Shown piece after piece: positions 1 to 6,232 of a stretch of 13,807 nucleotides of DNA. The notes below the pieces were generated by a model that saw only the letters and a list, made by a program, of their open reading frames with translations, was not told where the DNA came from and ran no database searches. Source of the DNA: Methanocellales archaeon. Its GTDB lineage: Archaea > Halobacteriota > UBA148. The stretch covers positions 1 to 13,807 of the forward strand of contig JAAEEL010000016.1 in assembly GCA_013415795.1 (NCBI GenBank), in the 5' to 3' direction. Each line of letters begins with the position of its first letter. The stretch's first letter is position 1. A program made the translations under genes and the position numbers.

Positions 1-263
1 GTTGGCAAGCCATGACAGTCAAAGCCTTGGGGTAGCAAAACATTATACCCCCTCATTCTTTTATATCGAGCTGCAATGTCGATCCACGTGTGATTCAGTA
101 TGTGACCCATGTGTAGGGAGCCAGAGGTAAACGGCGGAGGAGTGTCGATTACATATTTCTTGCCACTTGCCTTTGGATCGAAGTAGTATAAATTATCGTT
201 ATCCCACTGTTTCTGCCACTTTGGTTCTACTGCGTTTGGATTATATTCTTTTGCTAATTTCAT
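1..263 (-). CDS. valS: Valyl-tRNA synthetase, N-terminal fragment (runs off the window)
   Basis: Only the first 87 codons and two bases are present; the gene continues past base 1. The protein would charge tRNA-Val with valine in the cytoplasm. The reading was made by translating the reverse strand: it begins MKLAKEYNPNAVEPKWQKQW, has a class I HIGH-type motif HMGH at residues 51-54 within DTPPPFTSGSLHMGH, and then ARYKRMRGYNV and PQGFDCHGLP (residues 65-87). The RYKRMRGYNV..PQG.DCHGLPT block is what I know from euryarchaeal ValS rather than IleS or LeuS. The ATG overlaps the pyrK stop codon (ATGA, 260-263), so it is probably translated from the pyrD-pyrK transcript. KMSKS and editing regions lie outside the window, so specificity rests on N-terminal similarity. 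Confidence 0.9.
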   Translation of the reverse strand, partial: MKLAKEYNPNAVEPKWQKQWDNDNLYYFDPKASGKKYVIDTPPPFTSGSLHMGHILNHTWIDIAARYKRMRGYNVLLPQGFDCHGLP

Positions 264-1030
264 ATCTTAACCCTCTTTCCGCTTGCATCCCTCATATATC
301 GTCCAAACTCTGTTTCTGTCAACTGATCTCCCCGGAATATTGGTCCATCTCTACATATGCGCAGCCCATATGGATCGATACAGCATGCCCCACAGATACC
401 CAATCCACATTTTACATAGCGCTGGAGACTGAATTGTGCTCGAGATGACATGCCAATCCCTTCTACCACGTTCAAAACGCGAAACATCATCTCTTCTGGA
501 CCACATGAGTATATAGCATCATACTTTGTCAGATCTATTTCTCCAACCAAATCAGTGGCGAGTCCCTTGTGCCCAAGTGAGCCGTCATCGGTTGTTATAA
601 GCAAATCTCCGGCTTCCTTGAATCTTTTTTCAAAAAGTAGCTCGTCGGCTCTTTTAGCACCCAAAATTGTCTCTACTCTTAAACCATCACTTTTTGCCCT
701 GTCTGCTAATGCACCTAATGGTGCTGCTCCAACCCCGCCAACAACCAATAGAATAGATCTGCCCTCCAGCGAAAAACCATTACCGAATGGCCCCCTTATT
801 CCAAAAGAATCCCCCTTGACCATCTTGAACAATTTAGAGGTGGCCTCCCCTATTTTCTGGACCGTTATTGCATTTGGATAAGATAGAGACATCGGAACCT
901 CATCAACACCCCGAATCCATACCATTACATATTGTCCCGGAATATGCTCAAGAGAAAAGTCGAAAAAGAACGTCCTGATGGATGGCGTTTCATTTACGAT
1001 GTGCGTTATTTCAGCGTCCATTGGTATCAT
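260..1030 (-). CDS. pyrK: Dihydroorotate dehydrogenase electron transfer subunit (PyrK)
   Basis: This is the FAD and [2Fe-2S] subunit that passes electrons between the PyrD active site and NAD(H) in pyrimidine synthesis. It has 256 residues, normal for the family. An FAD-binding part carries VPMSLS (45-50, the place of the RPxS motif), a nucleotide-binding loop GGVGAAPL lies at 98-105, and the iron-sulfur cysteines are C208, C213, C216 and C226 in the pattern C-x4-C-x2-C-x9-C, with an extra C217 beside C216. The ATG overlaps the end of pyrD (ATGA); a second ATG three codons on (MDAEITH) is an equally possible start. The arginine usual in the RPxS flavin motif is replaced by Val45 here. The overlap with pyrD upstream and valS downstream indicates one transcript. 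Confidence 0.95.
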   Translation of the reverse strand: MIPMDAEITHIVNETPSIRTFFFDFSLEHIPGQYVMVWIRGVDEVPMSLSYPNAITVQKIGEATSKLFKMVKGDSFGIRGPFGNGFSLEGRSILLVVGGVGAAPLGALADRAKSDGLRVETILGAKRADELLFEKRFKEAGDLLITTDDGSLGHKGLATDLVGEIDLTKYDAIYSCGPEEMMFRVLNVVEGIGMSSRAQFSLQRYVKCGLGICGACCIDPYGLRICRDGPIFRGDQLTETEFGRYMRDASGKRVKI

Positions 1031-1920
1031 TTCACTGCAACTCCACGTATGTCCTCTAATTCAAAACCCTTATTTTGGAGATAACGCGAGATTCCTTCTG
1101 ATATATGTCGAAAAATTCTTATATCCTCGTAGACAGCTGAACCTATTTCTATGGCAGATGCCCCAGCCATGATGAATTCGATGGCATCCTTCCAAGAGGA
1201 GATACCTCCTACTCCTATGATATCTATTTTTAGCATACTATACAGATCGTAGACACATTTCAGGGCAACTGGCTTTATCGCGGCTCCTGAAAGACCTCCA
1301 ACAGTATTACCCAACACTGGAAAGCATGATTCTGTGTCGATTGCCATGGCTGGTATCGTGTTTATGGCAACAACGGCATCAGCTCCACCCCTTTGAGCAG
1401 CTAACCCGATTTTGACGATGTTTGTGAGAGGCGAAAGCTTAACCCATACCGGAACATTCACCGCTTTCTTAACAGCTCTGGTGATATTCTCGACTGCGTT
1501 CGGGTCTTCCCCGATATCAGCACCATAGCCTTCGGCATGAGGGCAGCTCACATTTAATTCAAAGGCATCTGGATTGGCCTCGATCAAGCCAAGGGCAACC
1601 TCTTTAAATTCCTCTGCATTCCCTCCAAATATGCTCGCAACTATGGGAACTTCTCCCTTAGACTCCTTTAACTCACGTTTAAACTCATGATACGAAGGAT
1701 TGGCTAAACCCATTGCATTTAAAAATCCATGCTCTGTTTTTATCATCACTGGCCCTTTATGACCATCTCTGGGTACAACACCTATTGATTTGGTTACAAT
1801 CGCACCTGCTCCCCCCCGTATTACTCTCTTTATTGAGGATGCTGAGCTACCAAGTATCCCAGCAGCCAATATTGTGGGATTTCTCAATTTCAAGCCTTTT
1901 ATATAGGTAGTAAGGTCCAT
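1027..1920 (-). CDS. pyrD: Dihydroorotate dehydrogenase, class 1B catalytic subunit
   Basis: It oxidises dihydroorotate to orotate, the fourth step of pyrimidine synthesis, with FMN. The protein has 297 residues, the usual size of soluble class 1 enzymes, and no membrane segment. The catalytic base is Cys126 in NVSCPHAEG (123-131), which marks class 1; class 2 enzymes have Ser there. Other visible family motifs are K44 in VTKSIG, VKLSP (160-164), NTIPAMAID (187-195), and the FMN phosphate site GVGGISSW (236-243) with GASAIEIGSAVY (253-264). The adjacent pyrK makes it the 1B (NAD-linked heterotetramer) type. The start is supported by a strong ribosome binding site, AGGAGA, six bases or fewer before the ATG. 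First gene of the pyrD-pyrK-valS unit. Confidence 0.96.
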   Translation of the reverse strand: MDLTTYIKGLKLRNPTILAAGILGSSASSIKRVIRGGAGAIVTKSIGVVPRDGHKGPVMIKTEHGFLNAMGLANPSYHEFKRELKESKGEVPIVASIFGGNAEEFKEVALGLIEANPDAFELNVSCPHAEGYGADIGEDPNAVENITRAVKKAVNVPVWVKLSPLTNIVKIGLAAQRGGADAVVAINTIPAMAIDTESCFPVLGNTVGGLSGAAIKPVALKCVYDLYSMLKIDIIGVGGISSWKDAIEFIMAGASAIEIGSAVYEDIRIFRHISEGISRYLQNKGFELEDIRGVAVK

Positions 1921-2006
1921 TTGTTCTCCTACCGCATTTATCGTATCGGAAAATATATCTTTCTGCTCCCAGAAAACTTATGATCATATAACCTAATTAT
2001 GATTAG
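1921..2006. promoter_or_regulatory. Divergent promoter region between pyrD and mptG
   Basis: These 86 bases separate two divergent genes and should hold both promoters. A/T-rich TATA-like stretches lie at about 1949-1958 (AAAATATAT on the plus strand) and at 1984-1993 (ATCATATAAC). The second would place the plus-strand start at or very near the mptG ATG, consistent with a leaderless message, since no Shine-Dalgarno precedes mptG. Read on the minus strand, the 1984-1993 block (GTTATATGAT) sits at a suitable distance for pyrD with a leader of about 40 bases. The assignments are by eye only. Confidence 0.4.
1924..1930 (-). promoter_or_regulatory. Ribosome binding site of pyrD
   Basis: On the minus strand the sequence reads GGTAGGAGAACAA then ATG. 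AGGAGAA matches the archaeal anti-Shine-Dalgarno and fixes the pyrD start at 1920. It also implies that the pyrD transcript has a leader, unlike the divergent mptG gene. Confidence 0.8.
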
Positions 2007-2981
2007 ATGATCAGAATCGTGACGCCTTCTAGAATACATATCACACTAATTGACTTAAATGGGTCCCTAGGAAGAGTAGATGGTGGCATAGGTATCGCTC
2101 TAAATAACCCTTCAATCGTGATTTCCGCTGAAAAATCTGATGAAATAAGTATTGAGGGAAAAAGTGGATTATCAAAACAAATAATAAAAGGTGCAGAACT
2201 CATATCCAAAAATCATGGAGGAGTACATATCAAAATAGAGAGAGATATCCCCTCCCATATAGGACTTGGTTCCAGTACACAGGCATATCTCGCAGGAGGA
2301 ATGGCTGTTAATAGGGTCTATGATCTGGGATTGTCTGTTATAGAGGTTGCAAAGAAAGTCCAACGTGGTGGGACATCTGGCATAGGCGTCACCGCGTTTG
2401 AAAGAGGTGGATTCATCCTTGATGGAGGTCATCTATTTGACGAGAAAGGTTTCATGCCGTCATCGGCGAGTCGTGCTTTGCCACCCCCCGTGATATTACA
2501 TCATGATTTTCCAGACTGGGGAGTATTGCTAGTGATTCCGCATGATAAAGGGGATCCTAGCAGTATCAAAGGGGCTTCTGGCATGCGCGAGGTGAAAATA
2601 TTTCAAGAAGAATGCCCAATCCCTATAAAAGAGGTGCAAACTCTCTCACACATCATTCTAATGGAGCTACTACCTGCTTTAATCGAAAAAGACTTACATA
2701 GTTTTGGATCCTCCATTAATCGAATTCAAAAAATTGGCTTCAAGCGAAGAGAAGTTGATCTACAGCCCCAAGCTAGGAAAATCATGAATGTAGTTCTAGA
2801 GAGCGGTGCAGCTGGGGCAGGAATGAGTTCGTTTGGTCCCCTTATTTATGGTATCACAGACTCTCCTTTGGAGGTTAAAAACGCCATCAAGGATCGATTA
2901 GGTGAAAGTATAGAGATATTGACGACGAACGCAAGAAATAGTGGGGCATCGATAAGATTTATAAGCCCAGAACCCAATTAA
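2007..2981 (+). CDS. mptG: Beta-ribofuranosylaminobenzene 5'-phosphate (RFAP) synthase
   Basis: This enzyme joins 4-aminobenzoate (or 4-hydroxybenzoate, reported for some methanogens) to PRPP with loss of CO2 and pyrophosphate, the committed step to the arylamine part of methanopterin. The 324-residue protein opens with TPSRIHITLIDLNG (6-19), a hallmark of this GHMP-superfamily branch, and carries the glycine-rich motif IPSHIGLGSSTQ (81-92). A late glycine-rich segment, ESGAAGAGMSSFGP, is the usual C-terminal GHMP motif. Size is normal. No Shine-Dalgarno is visible before the ATG, so translation may be leaderless. It is followed ten bases later by rpl10e and probably shares its transcript. 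Methanopterin synthesis is a strong hint of a C1-metabolising archaeon. The family is very secure; the symbol follows methanogen usage. Confidence 0.93.
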   Translation: MIRIVTPSRIHITLIDLNGSLGRVDGGIGIALNNPSIVISAEKSDEISIEGKSGLSKQIIKGAELISKNHGGVHIKIERDIPSHIGLGSSTQAYLAGGMAVNRVYDLGLSVIEVAKKVQRGGTSGIGVTAFERGGFILDGGHLFDEKGFMPSSASRALPPPVILHHDFPDWGVLLVIPHDKGDPSSIKGASGMREVKIFQEECPIPIKEVQTLSHIILMELLPALIEKDLHSFGSSINRIQKIGFKRREVDLQPQARKIMNVVLESGAAGAGMSSFGPLIYGITDSPLEVKNAIKDRLGESIEILTTNARNSGASIRFISPEPN

Positions 2982-2982
2982 A

Positions 2983-2989
2983 GTGATCC
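2983..2989 (+). promoter_or_regulatory. Ribosome binding site that sets the rpl10e start
   Basis: GTGATCC is part of the full complement of the archaeal 16S 3' end (AGGAGGTGATCC) and lies two bases before ATG 2992. Its first three bases form an in-frame GTG that could be mistaken for the start; as a binding site it argues for the ATG instead. Confidence 0.65.
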
Positions 2990-2991
2990 TT

Positions 2992-3510
2992 ATGGCAAGA
3001 AAACCAGCGAGTATGTACCGAAAGCTAACGGATAGAGCATATACGCGTCGTAAGTATATGGGCGGCGTACCAGGTGTGAAGGTCGTTCAGTTTGACATGG
3101 GAAATCTGACAGAAGATTTTCCAGTACAATTAACATTGATAGCAGATGAGGCTTGTCAAATCATGGACAGGGCCCTCGAGGCAGCACGAATTACTGCAAA
3201 CAGGTTTTTGCTTAGAGAAGTTGGGCGCTTAGACTTCCACCTGAAACTTAGAGTGTATCCTCATCAGGTCCTCAGGGAAAACAAACAAGCAACAGGTGCT
3301 GGCGCTGATCGTGTATCGGATGGTATGCGAAAAGCGTTTGGTAAAACGGTAGGAACAGCAGCTAGGGTCCAAGCAGGGCAGAAAATCATGACCCTTGGTG
3401 TAAATCCTCAGCAATTCATCAAGGCTAAAAGTGCTCTAACCAGAGCAGGCAAAAAACTACCTACACCCTACCGAATAGTTGTAGAGAAGGGTTCTGAGCA
3501 GATCTTATAG
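2992..3510 (+). CDS. rpl10e: Large-subunit ribosomal protein L10e (uL16)
   Basis: A core 50S protein, homologous to bacterial L16 and eukaryotic RPL10, sitting near the A-site tRNA and the peptidyl transferase centre. From ATG 2992 the protein has 172 residues, beginning MARKPASMYRK, the standard archaeal N-terminus. It is rich in Arg and Lys and has the family segments HLKLRVYPHQVLRENK and ATGAGADRVSDGMRKAFGK in the loop that reaches toward the decoding and peptidyl transferase regions. A GTG nine bases upstream would add MIL but overlaps the ribosome binding site. It lies between mptG and the aIF2-beta gene with gaps of 10 and 8 bases. Confidence 0.97.
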   Translation: MARKPASMYRKLTDRAYTRRKYMGGVPGVKVVQFDMGNLTEDFPVQLTLIADEACQIMDRALEAARITANRFLLREVGRLDFHLKLRVYPHQVLRENKQATGAGADRVSDGMRKAFGKTVGTAARVQAGQKIMTLGVNPQQFIKAKSALTRAGKKLPTPYRIVVEKGSEQIL

Positions 3511-3518
3511 GAGATTTT

Positions 3519-4133
3519 ATGAAAGACTATGAAGCACTTCTAGATAGGGCACTAATCCAAATACCAGATATAGTAACTGAAAAATCGAGATTTGTGGTAC
3601 CTTCTCCAAAGACATTTTCAGAAGGCAGGACAACTGTCTTCGACAATTTTGGAGACATAGCTGACGTCTTGAATAGAGATGTGGACCATTTTCTAAAGTT
3701 CCTGTTGCAAGAGCTTGGAACCGCTGGGAAGATTGAGGGTGGCAGAGCAATATTTCAAGGAAAATTCCCATTTGAAGTCATAAATTCACAGATAGATGAC
3801 TATGTTGAAGAGTACGTAATCTGTTCAGAATGTGGAATGCCCGACACACATTTGATAAAGAGCGGACGAATTTTGATGCTAAAGTGTGATGCATGTGGTG
3901 GTCATAGACCTGTCAAAAAACGGCGAATTCGCACAGAGACAAAAAAAGAGATCCAAGAAGGAGAAATCTATGAAGTTAGGATCGATGCGATCGGCAGCAA
4001 GGGTGACGGCATAGCAAAAATGGATAAATACACAATATTCATTCCAAATGTCGCTAAAGGTAGCATAGTCAAAGCAAAGATCAAAAAAATCTCTGGTACT
4101 CTTGCTTTTGCAGAACTCGTTGAACAAAGTTAG
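3519..4133 (+). CDS. eif2b: Translation initiation factor aIF2 subunit beta with C-terminal TRAM domain
   Basis: One subunit of the heterotrimeric aIF2 that brings initiator Met-tRNA to the small ribosomal subunit. The 204-residue protein has the aIF2-beta N-terminal helix and alpha/beta core (about 1-98, with NRDVDHFLKFLLQELGT at 52-68) and a zinc ribbon with C102-x2-C105 and C123-x2-C126. After a basic linker (PVKKRRIRTETKK, 131-143) comes a segment of about 60 residues with VRIDAIGSKGDGIAKMDKY (153-171) and FIPNVAKGSIVKAKI (174-188), a TRAM fold, predicted to bind RNA. Such fusions occur in some methanogens; many archaea have only the core of about 135-140 residues. GGAG five bases before the ATG sets the start. 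The stop codon overlaps the serA stop on the other strand. Confidence 0.96.
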   Translation: MKDYEALLDRALIQIPDIVTEKSRFVVPSPKTFSEGRTTVFDNFGDIADVLNRDVDHFLKFLLQELGTAGKIEGGRAIFQGKFPFEVINSQIDDYVEEYVICSECGMPDTHLIKSGRILMLKCDACGGHRPVKKRRIRTETKKEIQEGEIYEVRIDAIGSKGDGIAKMDKYTIFIPNVAKGSIVKAKIKKISGTLAFAELVEQS

Positions 4134-5692
4134 AGTGTCACGAGCTTGATATCTTGTATTCCTTCGATAACTTTTATTTGCTTTAACATATTATCCGAGA
4201 CCGCGCTATCTATGTTAAGCACCATCACCGCATTGCCGCCAACGAATTCTCGACCAACTTGCATTCCCGCTATATTGATATTGTTTTCTCCTAGAATAGT
4301 TCCGACTCGCCCAATAATTCCGGGCTTATCAACATGAGAAGCGATTAACATATAACCAGACGGAACGGCATCTATCCTATAGGAGTCGATTTGCACTACC
4401 CTGGCGTCCTTTTTTCCGAATAGAGTTCCTGCAACTCTCTTCTCTGATCTAGACGTCTTTGCAGAGACTGTTACCAGTCCTGTGAAATCTTCGCTAAGCT
4501 CGATTTTGCTTTCTACGACCTTAATTCCTCGGTTCTTCGCCAATATGGGCGCATTCACGAAGTTAACCGATTCTCTCAGCAAGATATCTAATATACCTTT
4601 CAAAACGGCAGTCGTAAGAGCTCCCGTCTCTCTTTCTGCGATCTCACCACTATATATGATATCAATTTGATTTATGCTTCCATCTACCAGTTGGATAGAT
4701 AATCGACCCAGCTTTTCGGCTAAAGTCAAGTAAGGCCTTATTTCGGCTTTTATCGAAGGCATGTTGACAGCATTTCTGGCGGTTTCGCCTTTTAGTGCAT
4801 GCAATACACCTTCTGCAACTGCAACGGAAACGTTGAATTGTGCCTCTTTCGTCGAGGCGCCCAAATGAGGAGTTACAATAACTTCATCCAGATCCAAAAG
4901 TGGGCTACCCTCAGGAGGCTCATTTTCAAATACATCTAATGCCGCACCTGCGACCTTTTCGCTTTTGATGGCTTTGATCAGTGCACCCTCATCGATTATG
5001 TCCCCTCTGGCGCAGTTTATGATCCTTACTCCCTTTTTCATTATCTCAAATTGTTCATCACCTATCAGATGATACGTGCCTTTTGTGCGTGGAGCATGAA
5101 TTGTAATGTAATCTGATCGCTCTAAGAGGATATCCATTTCTACCAGCGAGGTTCCGAGACTTTCGGCTATATCCATAGATATGAACGGATCGCATGCAAT
5201 TATATGCATACCTAGTGCATGAGCCTTTTTTGCAACCTCTGCCCCTACTCTACCAAGCCCTATTATTCCAAGAATTTTATCTTGAATTTCAGTGCCTATG
5301 AACTTGCTTCGAGTCCATTTTCCTTTTTTTAGCGATGCATTGGCTTGGGGTATATTTCTTGAGAGAGACAACATCATTGCTATGGTGTGTTCTGCTGCAG
5401 ATGTTGTGTTTCCACCAGGCGCATTTAAGACTATGATACCTTTCTCAGTTGCAGCATCCACGTCTATGTTGTCTACGCCTGCACCTGCTCTCCCTATAAC
5501 TCTAAGGCGTACACCAGCATTTATGACTTCTCTTGTTACATTTGTTCCACTCCTGACGATGAGAGCTTCATAATCTTTAATTCGTTTTATCAGCTCTTTT
5601 TCAGTCAGATCGGTTGCTACATCTACATCAATCTCTTTCATAATCTTCTCAATACCCTCTTGAGAGATTGGATCCGTGACTAGAACTTTCAT
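4130..5692 (-). CDS. serA: D-3-phosphoglycerate dehydrogenase, long form with ACT domain
   Basis: It oxidises 3-phosphoglycerate to 3-phosphohydroxypyruvate with NAD+, the first step of serine synthesis. The 520-residue chain is the long type: substrate-binding part (1-100 and about 285-310), NAD-binding Rossmann domain with GLGRVG (145-150) and Asp168 for the ribose, catalytic Arg229 (NCARGD), Glu258 (FENEP) and His276 (PHLGAST), an intervening (ASB) domain (about 318-440), and an ACT domain (448-520; VDKPGIIGRVG) that in relatives binds serine for feedback control. The start MKVLVTDPISQEG fits the family, and no upstream start exists before an in-frame stop. Oddly, the clear AAAAGGAG lies 25 bases before the ATG. 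Transcribed toward aIF2-beta, divergent from the XRE regulator. Serine also feeds C1 and phosphoserine pools. Confidence 0.96.
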   Translation of the reverse strand: MKVLVTDPISQEGIEKIMKEIDVDVATDLTEKELIKRIKDYEALIVRSGTNVTREVINAGVRLRVIGRAGAGVDNIDVDAATEKGIIVLNAPGGNTTSAAEHTIAMMLSLSRNIPQANASLKKGKWTRSKFIGTEIQDKILGIIGLGRVGAEVAKKAHALGMHIIACDPFISMDIAESLGTSLVEMDILLERSDYITIHAPRTKGTYHLIGDEQFEIMKKGVRIINCARGDIIDEGALIKAIKSEKVAGAALDVFENEPPEGSPLLDLDEVIVTPHLGASTKEAQFNVSVAVAEGVLHALKGETARNAVNMPSIKAEIRPYLTLAEKLGRLSIQLVDGSINQIDIIYSGEIAERETGALTTAVLKGILDILLRESVNFVNAPILAKNRGIKVVESKIELSEDFTGLVTVSAKTSRSEKRVAGTLFGKKDARVVQIDSYRIDAVPSGYMLIASHVDKPGIIGRVGTILGENNINIAGMQVGREFVGGNAVMVLNIDSAVSDNMLKQIKVIEGIQDIKLVTL

Positions 5693-5735
5693 AATTTCTC
5701 GATAGATGATTAAATTACTCCTTTTTCATCTTTTC

Positions 5736-5774
5736 GTTACAATCGTAAATGTGTTATGTGACATAAATTGTAAC
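5736..5774. promoter_or_regulatory. Upstream inverted repeat GTTACAA...TTGTAAC (possible operator)
   Basis: GTTACAA at 5736-5742 is matched by TTGTAAC at 5768-5774. The same half-site sequences occur in the palindrome at 5828-5850, so both may bind one protein. Between the arms lies the perfect palindrome TTATGT-G-ACATAA at 5754-5766. The arms are 25 bases apart, wide for a single dimer, so they could be two independent half-sites. Confidence 0.45.
5754..5766. promoter_or_regulatory. Perfect 13-base palindrome TTATGTGACATAA
   Basis: Six-base arms around a central G. It resembles a variant of the nearby TGTTACA/TGTAACA sites (TGTTATG on the left arm) and sits where the serA promoter is expected. 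Possible operator; seen directly as a palindrome, function inferred. Confidence 0.45.
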
Positions 5775-5781
5775 AATAATA

Positions 5782-5799
5782 GGAAAAGCTTAAGTATAA
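5782..5799 (+). promoter_or_regulatory. Probable BRE/TATA promoter of the XRE regulator gene
   Basis: GGAAAAG (5782-5788) followed by CTTAAGTATAA (5789-5799) looks like an archaeal BRE plus TATA box. Transcription would then start about 25 bases downstream, near 5818-5822, just ahead of the 5828-5850 palindrome and about 40 bases before the ATG at 5862. That geometry would let a protein on the palindrome block polymerase. Identified by eye. Confidence 0.5.
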
Positions 5800-5827
5800 T
5801 ACATCTAATCTGTATTTATAGAGAAAA

Positions 5828-5850
5828 TATGTTACATTTTTTGTAACATA
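5828..5850. promoter_or_regulatory. Palindromic operator TATGTTACA-N5-TGTAACATA before the regulator gene
   Basis: Nine-base arms (5828-5836 and 5842-5850) pair perfectly around a TTTTT spacer, ending 11 bases before the start codon of the XRE-type regulator. The symmetry, length and position just downstream of a TATA-like box are typical of an autoregulatory operator for a dimeric helix-turn-helix protein. Binding by the adjacent gene product is inferred, not shown. Confidence 0.65.
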
Positions 5851-5861
5851 GAAGTGATAAA

Positions 5862-6230
5862 ATGTACACTCCAGAATGGTTGACTAGGTTTGCAAAGGAC
5901 ATTGCTGGCAACATAGTCATGTCGCCAGAGCACGGAAGTGTAATCCAAGAATATAGAAAAAACTACGGTATAACTCAAAAAGAACTTGGGCAGTTAATGA
6001 ACCTTCGTAGAGAGACGATTTCACGAATTGAAAATGGCAAAGTAAACTCTACTGTGTATTTTATTCAGAATTTTGTTGGAGCCTTAGCCATAGCGGAGGC
6101 AACCAAGGCTTATTGCAAGGGTCATGAGGTGGAGTTTCCCTTTTTGGAGCGGATAGCAAAGGAGTTTGGAATTTCCTCTAATAAACTCGACCAGATTTTG
6201 GGTATAGCACTTGAAAAATTGGAGGTCTAA
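5862..6230 (+). CDS. XRE-type helix-turn-helix transcriptional regulator
   Basis: A 122-residue DNA-binding protein. The helix-turn-helix lies at about residues 28-60: YRKNYGITQKELGQLMNL, then RRETISRIENGK, with the TQKEL and ETISRIENGK motifs of the XRE/Cro family. The first 25 residues (MYTPEWLTRFAKDIAG) and the C-terminal half (about 64-122, predicted helical, ending EFGISSNKLDQILGIALEKL) have no ligand-binding motif that I recognise; they may serve dimerisation. No cysteine pair or membrane segment is present. It resembles the small archaeal regulators grouped as COG1709-like, from memory only. It follows a palindromic operator and is separated from ppsA by two bases, with the ppsA ribosome binding site inside its last codons. 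Control of its own gene, ppsA, and perhaps divergent serA is inferred. Confidence 0.88.
   Translation: MYTPEWLTRFAKDIAGNIVMSPEHGSVIQEYRKNYGITQKELGQLMNLRRETISRIENGKVNSTVYFIQNFVGALAIAEATKAYCKGHEVEFPFLERIAKEFGISSNKLDQILGIALEKLEV
6221..6226 (+). promoter_or_regulatory. Ribosome binding site of ppsA inside the regulator gene
   Basis: A full GGAGGT six bases before ATG 6233 overlaps the last codons of the regulator. It is one of the strongest sites in the window, suggesting that ppsA is translated much more than the regulator, whose own start has only GTGAT upstream. Confidence 0.75.
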
Positions 6231-6232
6231 GC

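Larger units (their letters stand above)
5693..5861. promoter_or_regulatory. Divergent control region between serA and the XRE-regulator/ppsA unit
   Basis: At 169 bases this is the longest gene-free stretch of the window. It is A/T-rich and crowded with GTTAC/GTAAC half-sites (5736-5740, 5770-5774, 5831-5835, 5843-5847) and a separate perfect palindrome (5754-5766). It must hold the serA promoter (minus strand; a TATA-like AATTTATG at about 5762-5769 would give a leader near 45 bases) and the promoter of the regulator. A Shine-Dalgarno-like AAAAGGAG lies at 5718-5725 on the minus strand, unusually far (25 bases) from the serA ATG. No small gene could be recognised in it. Confidence 0.65.

Noticed and set aside
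450..881. Open frame of 143 codons on the plus strand opposite pyrK
   Set aside because: It is antisense to a well-conserved gene, rich in Ser/Pro/Leu as expected from a complement frame, and has no family motif or ribosome binding site.
2172..2432. Minus-strand frame of 86 codons opposite mptG, with several Cys and His
   Set aside because: The Cys/His content arises from complementing the GHMP coding sequence; no regular zinc-finger spacing, promoter or ribosome binding site.
2983..2991. GTG start for rpl10e giving an extra MIL
   Set aside because: These bases match the ribosome binding site for ATG 2992, and archaeal L10e proteins begin MARKP.
5828..5850. Hairpin with T-rich loop as a transcription terminator
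   Set aside because: The T run is in the loop rather than after the stem, the element is 11 bases upstream of a start codon, and archaeal termination does not depend on hairpins. An operator is the better reading.
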